Assembly: GCA_960531495.1 (NCBI GenBank)
Contig: CAUIJY010000071.1
Coordinates: forward strand, 1,178,001-1,242,000
Direction of reading: 5' to 3'
DNA from: Zeus faber
Taxonomy: Eukaryota; Chordata; Actinopteri; Zeiformes; Zeidae
Length of the DNA: 64,000 nucleotides
The notes below the pieces were generated by a model. The model did not search any database, was not told the origin of the DNA, and saw only the letters and a program-made list of their open reading frames with translations. How positions within the stretch are numbered: the first letter of the stretch is position 1; each line of letters starts with the position of its first letter. This document shows, in pieces, positions 61,801-64,000 of the stretch. Made by a program: the position numbers and the translations under genes.

Positions 61801-64000
61801 TGAAAGATTGAAGGAAAGATTGAAAGAACGATTGAAAGAAAGAATGAAAGAACAAAAGAAAGATTGAAAGAAAGATTGAAAGTAATAAAGATTGAAAGAA
61901 GGAATGAAGGAAAAATTGAAAGTTTGAAAGACTGAAAGAATGAATGAAAGAAAGATTAAAAGATTGAAAGAAAGAAAGATTGAGAGAAAGAATGAAAGAA
62001 TGAAAGAAAGATTGAAAGATTGAAAGAAATACTGAAAGAAAGAAAGAAACATTGAAAGTAAGAACGATTGAAAGAAAGCTTGAAAGAAAGATTGAAAGAA
62101 GGAATGAAAGAAAGATTGAAAGATTGAAAGATTGAAATAAAGAATGAAAGATTGAAAGAAAGAATAAAAGAACGATTGAAAGAAAGAATGAAAGAATGAA
62201 AGAAAGATTGAAAGATTGAAAGAATATTGAAAGAAAGAGAGAATGAAAGTAAGAAAGATTGAAAGAAAGATTGAAAGTAAAAAAGATTGAAAGAAAGAAT
62301 GAAAGAAAAATTGAAAGATTGAAAGATTGAAAGAAAGATTTAAAGAAAGATTGAAAGAAAGATTGAAAGACAGGAAGAAAGAATGAATAAAATAATTAAA
62401 GAAAGATTGAAAGATTGAAAGATTGAAAGATTGAAAGAAAGATTGAAAAAAGAATGATTGAAAGAAAGAAAGATTTAAAGAATGAAAGATTTAAAGAAAG
62501 ATTGAAAGACTAAAAGTAAGAATGAAAAAAAAGAATGAAAGCAAGATTGAAAGATTGAAAGATTGAAAGAAAGAATGAAAGATTGAAAGAAAGAATGAAA
62601 GAATGAAAGAAAGATTGAAAGACTGAAAGAAATATTGAAAGAAAGAGAGAATGAAAGTAAGAAAGATTGAAAGAAAAATTGAAAGATTGAAAGATTGAAA
62701 GAAAGAATGAAAGAAAGATTGAAAGATTGAAAGAAATACTGAAAGAAAGAAAGAAAGATTTAAAGTAAGAACGATTGAAAGACAGCTTGAAAGAAAGATT
62801 GAAAGAAAGAATGAAAGAAAGATTGAAAGATTGAAAGATTGAAAGAAAGAATGAAAGATTGAAAGATGGAATAAAAGAACGATTGAAAGAAAGAATGAAA
62901 GAATGAAAGAAAGATTGAAAGATTGAAAGAATATTGAAAGAAAGAGAGAATGAAAGTAAGAAAGATTGAAAGAAAGATTGAAAGTAAAAAAGATTGAAAG
63001 AAAGAATGAAAGAAAAATTGAAAGATTGAAAGATTGAAAGAAAGATTTAAAGAAAGATTGAAAGACTGAAAGAAAGAATGAATAAAAGAATTAAAGAAAG
63101 ATTGAAAGATCGAAAGATTGAAAGATTGAAAGAAAGATTGAAAAAAGAATGATTGAAAGAAAGAAAGATTTAAAGAATGAAAGATTTAAAGAAAGATTGA
63201 AAGACTAAAAGTAAGAATGAAAAAAAAGAATGAAAGAAAGATTGAAAGATTGAAAGATTGAAAGAAAGAATGAAAGATTGAAAGAAAGAATGAAAGAACG
63301 ATTGAAAGAAAGAATGAAAGAATGAAAGAAAGATTGAAAGAAATATTGAAAGAAAGAGAGAATGAAAGTAAGAAAGATGGAAAGAAAAATTGAAAGATTG
63401 AAAGATTGAAAGAAAGAATTAAAGAAAGATTGAATGATTGAAAGAAAGATTGAAAGAAAGATTGAAGAAAGAAAGATTTAAAGAAAAAAAGATTTAAAGA
63501 AAGATTGAAAGACTAAAAGTAAGAATGAAAAAAAAGATTGAAAGAAAGATTGAAAAAAGAAAGAAAGATTGAAAGAAAGATTGAAAGAAAGATTGAAAGA
63601 AAGAATGAAAGTTTGACAGAAAGATTGAAAGAAAGATTGAAAGAAAGATTGAAAGAAAGATTGAAAGACTGAAAGAAAAAATGAAAGAAAGATTAAAAGA
63701 GAGATTGAAAGATTGAAAGATTGAAAGAAAGAATGAAAGATTGAAAGAAAGAATGAAAGAATGAATGAAAGATTAAAAGATTGAAAGAAATATTGAAAAA
63801 AAGAAAGATTGAAAGTAAGAAAAATTGAAAGAATGAATGAAAGAAACAAAAAAAGACTGATAAAAGGAAAGAATGTTTGAGAGATCAAAATATTTAAAGA
63901 AAGAAAGATTGAAAGAAAGATTTTAAGCCTGAATTAAAGAATTAAAGAAAGATTGAAAGAAAGGTTGAAAGATAGAATGAAAGAAAGATTGAAAGATTGA
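54728..64000 (-). repeat. Degenerate tetranucleotide array, purine-rich strand
   Basis: Reverse complement in kind of 1-14843: words AAAG, ATTG, AATG and ACTG in four-base phase on the + strand. The first ~1.1 kb mirrors the left array in order. Farther out, blocks such as 61.9-64.0 kb still match left-hand blocks (around 6.9-8.3 kb), but the order and internal duplications differ, and some words (TTTGATATATTG, ATGACGGACAG) have no left-hand match that I found. Lys/Arg/Glu-rich frames on + and Phe/Ser-rich frames on - are simple-sequence by-products. No gene is seen, and the array runs off the end of the window. Confidence 0.92.
55860..61200 (-). repeat. Multiple direct block duplications in the right tetranucleotide array
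   Basis: About 55860-57660 recurs at about 58245-59720, and part of it again near 60590-61200. Frames at 57113-57637, 59178-59702 and 60590-61114 translate almost identically, with offsets of 2065 and 1412. Within the first copy a segment of about 333 bases is itself doubled (marker TTTGATATATTG near 56188 and 56520). Markers such as GACGGACAGAAAG recur at matching places. Confidence 0.8.

Noticed and set aside
1-64000. Telomeric repeats, tRNA, rRNA or host exons
   Set aside because: No TTAGGG-type tract, no tRNA-like cloverleaf boxes and no non-repeat coding signal outside the LINE were found by reading both strands.

Overview
The window looks like metazoan heterochromatin. It holds no recognisable host gene and no RNA gene. 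Apart from one LINE it is entirely tandem repeat. The LINE has the two-ORF layout of the L1/Tx1 group (ORF1 with CCHC zinc knuckles; ORF2 with an APE-type endonuclease, a YADD reverse transcriptase and a C-terminal Cys/His knuckle). Tx1-type elements are best known from fish, amphibians and marine invertebrates, so an aquatic animal is plausible, but I cannot name a species. Most long open frames here are by-products of satellites with few stops, and they usually begin at TTG or GTG rather than ATG.

Layout. (1) 1-14843: degenerate tetranucleotide array, pyrimidine-rich on the + strand (CTTT mixed with CAAT/CATT/CAGT words). (2) 14844-18033: dimeric ~200-bp satellite (monomers A ~208 bp and B ~196 bp, named here), minus orientation. 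(3) 18034-21680: an unrelated AT-rich array of 59-bp and 36-bp units. (4) 21681-39679: the same A/B satellite in plus orientation, with higher-order repeats including a 13-monomer, 2620-bp unit present twice and a 1892-bp block present twice. (5) 39680-45114: one apparently full-length LINE on the minus strand, both ORFs open, 25-base poly(A) tail. (6) 45115-54727: A/B satellite again, plus orientation, mostly a different subfamily. (7) 54728-64000: the tetranucleotide array again, now purine-rich on the + strand.

The whole window is an imperfect giant inverted repeat: tetranucleotide array, satellite, centre, satellite, tetranucleotide array. The satellite/tetranucleotide junctions at 14843/14844 and 54727/54728 are exact reverse complements. 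The flanking ~4 kb (about 13740-17740 against 51014-55860) matches almost base for base, except for an extra ~817 bp in the right arm. Farther out the tetranucleotide arrays share blocks but are reshuffled. The satellite switches orientation at the 59/36-bp array.

How it fits together: the only protein-coding unit is the LINE, whose ORF1 would bind RNA and whose ORF2 would nick target DNA and reverse transcribe. Everything else looks shaped by unequal exchange, block duplication, A/B monomer recombination and one large inversion-duplication.
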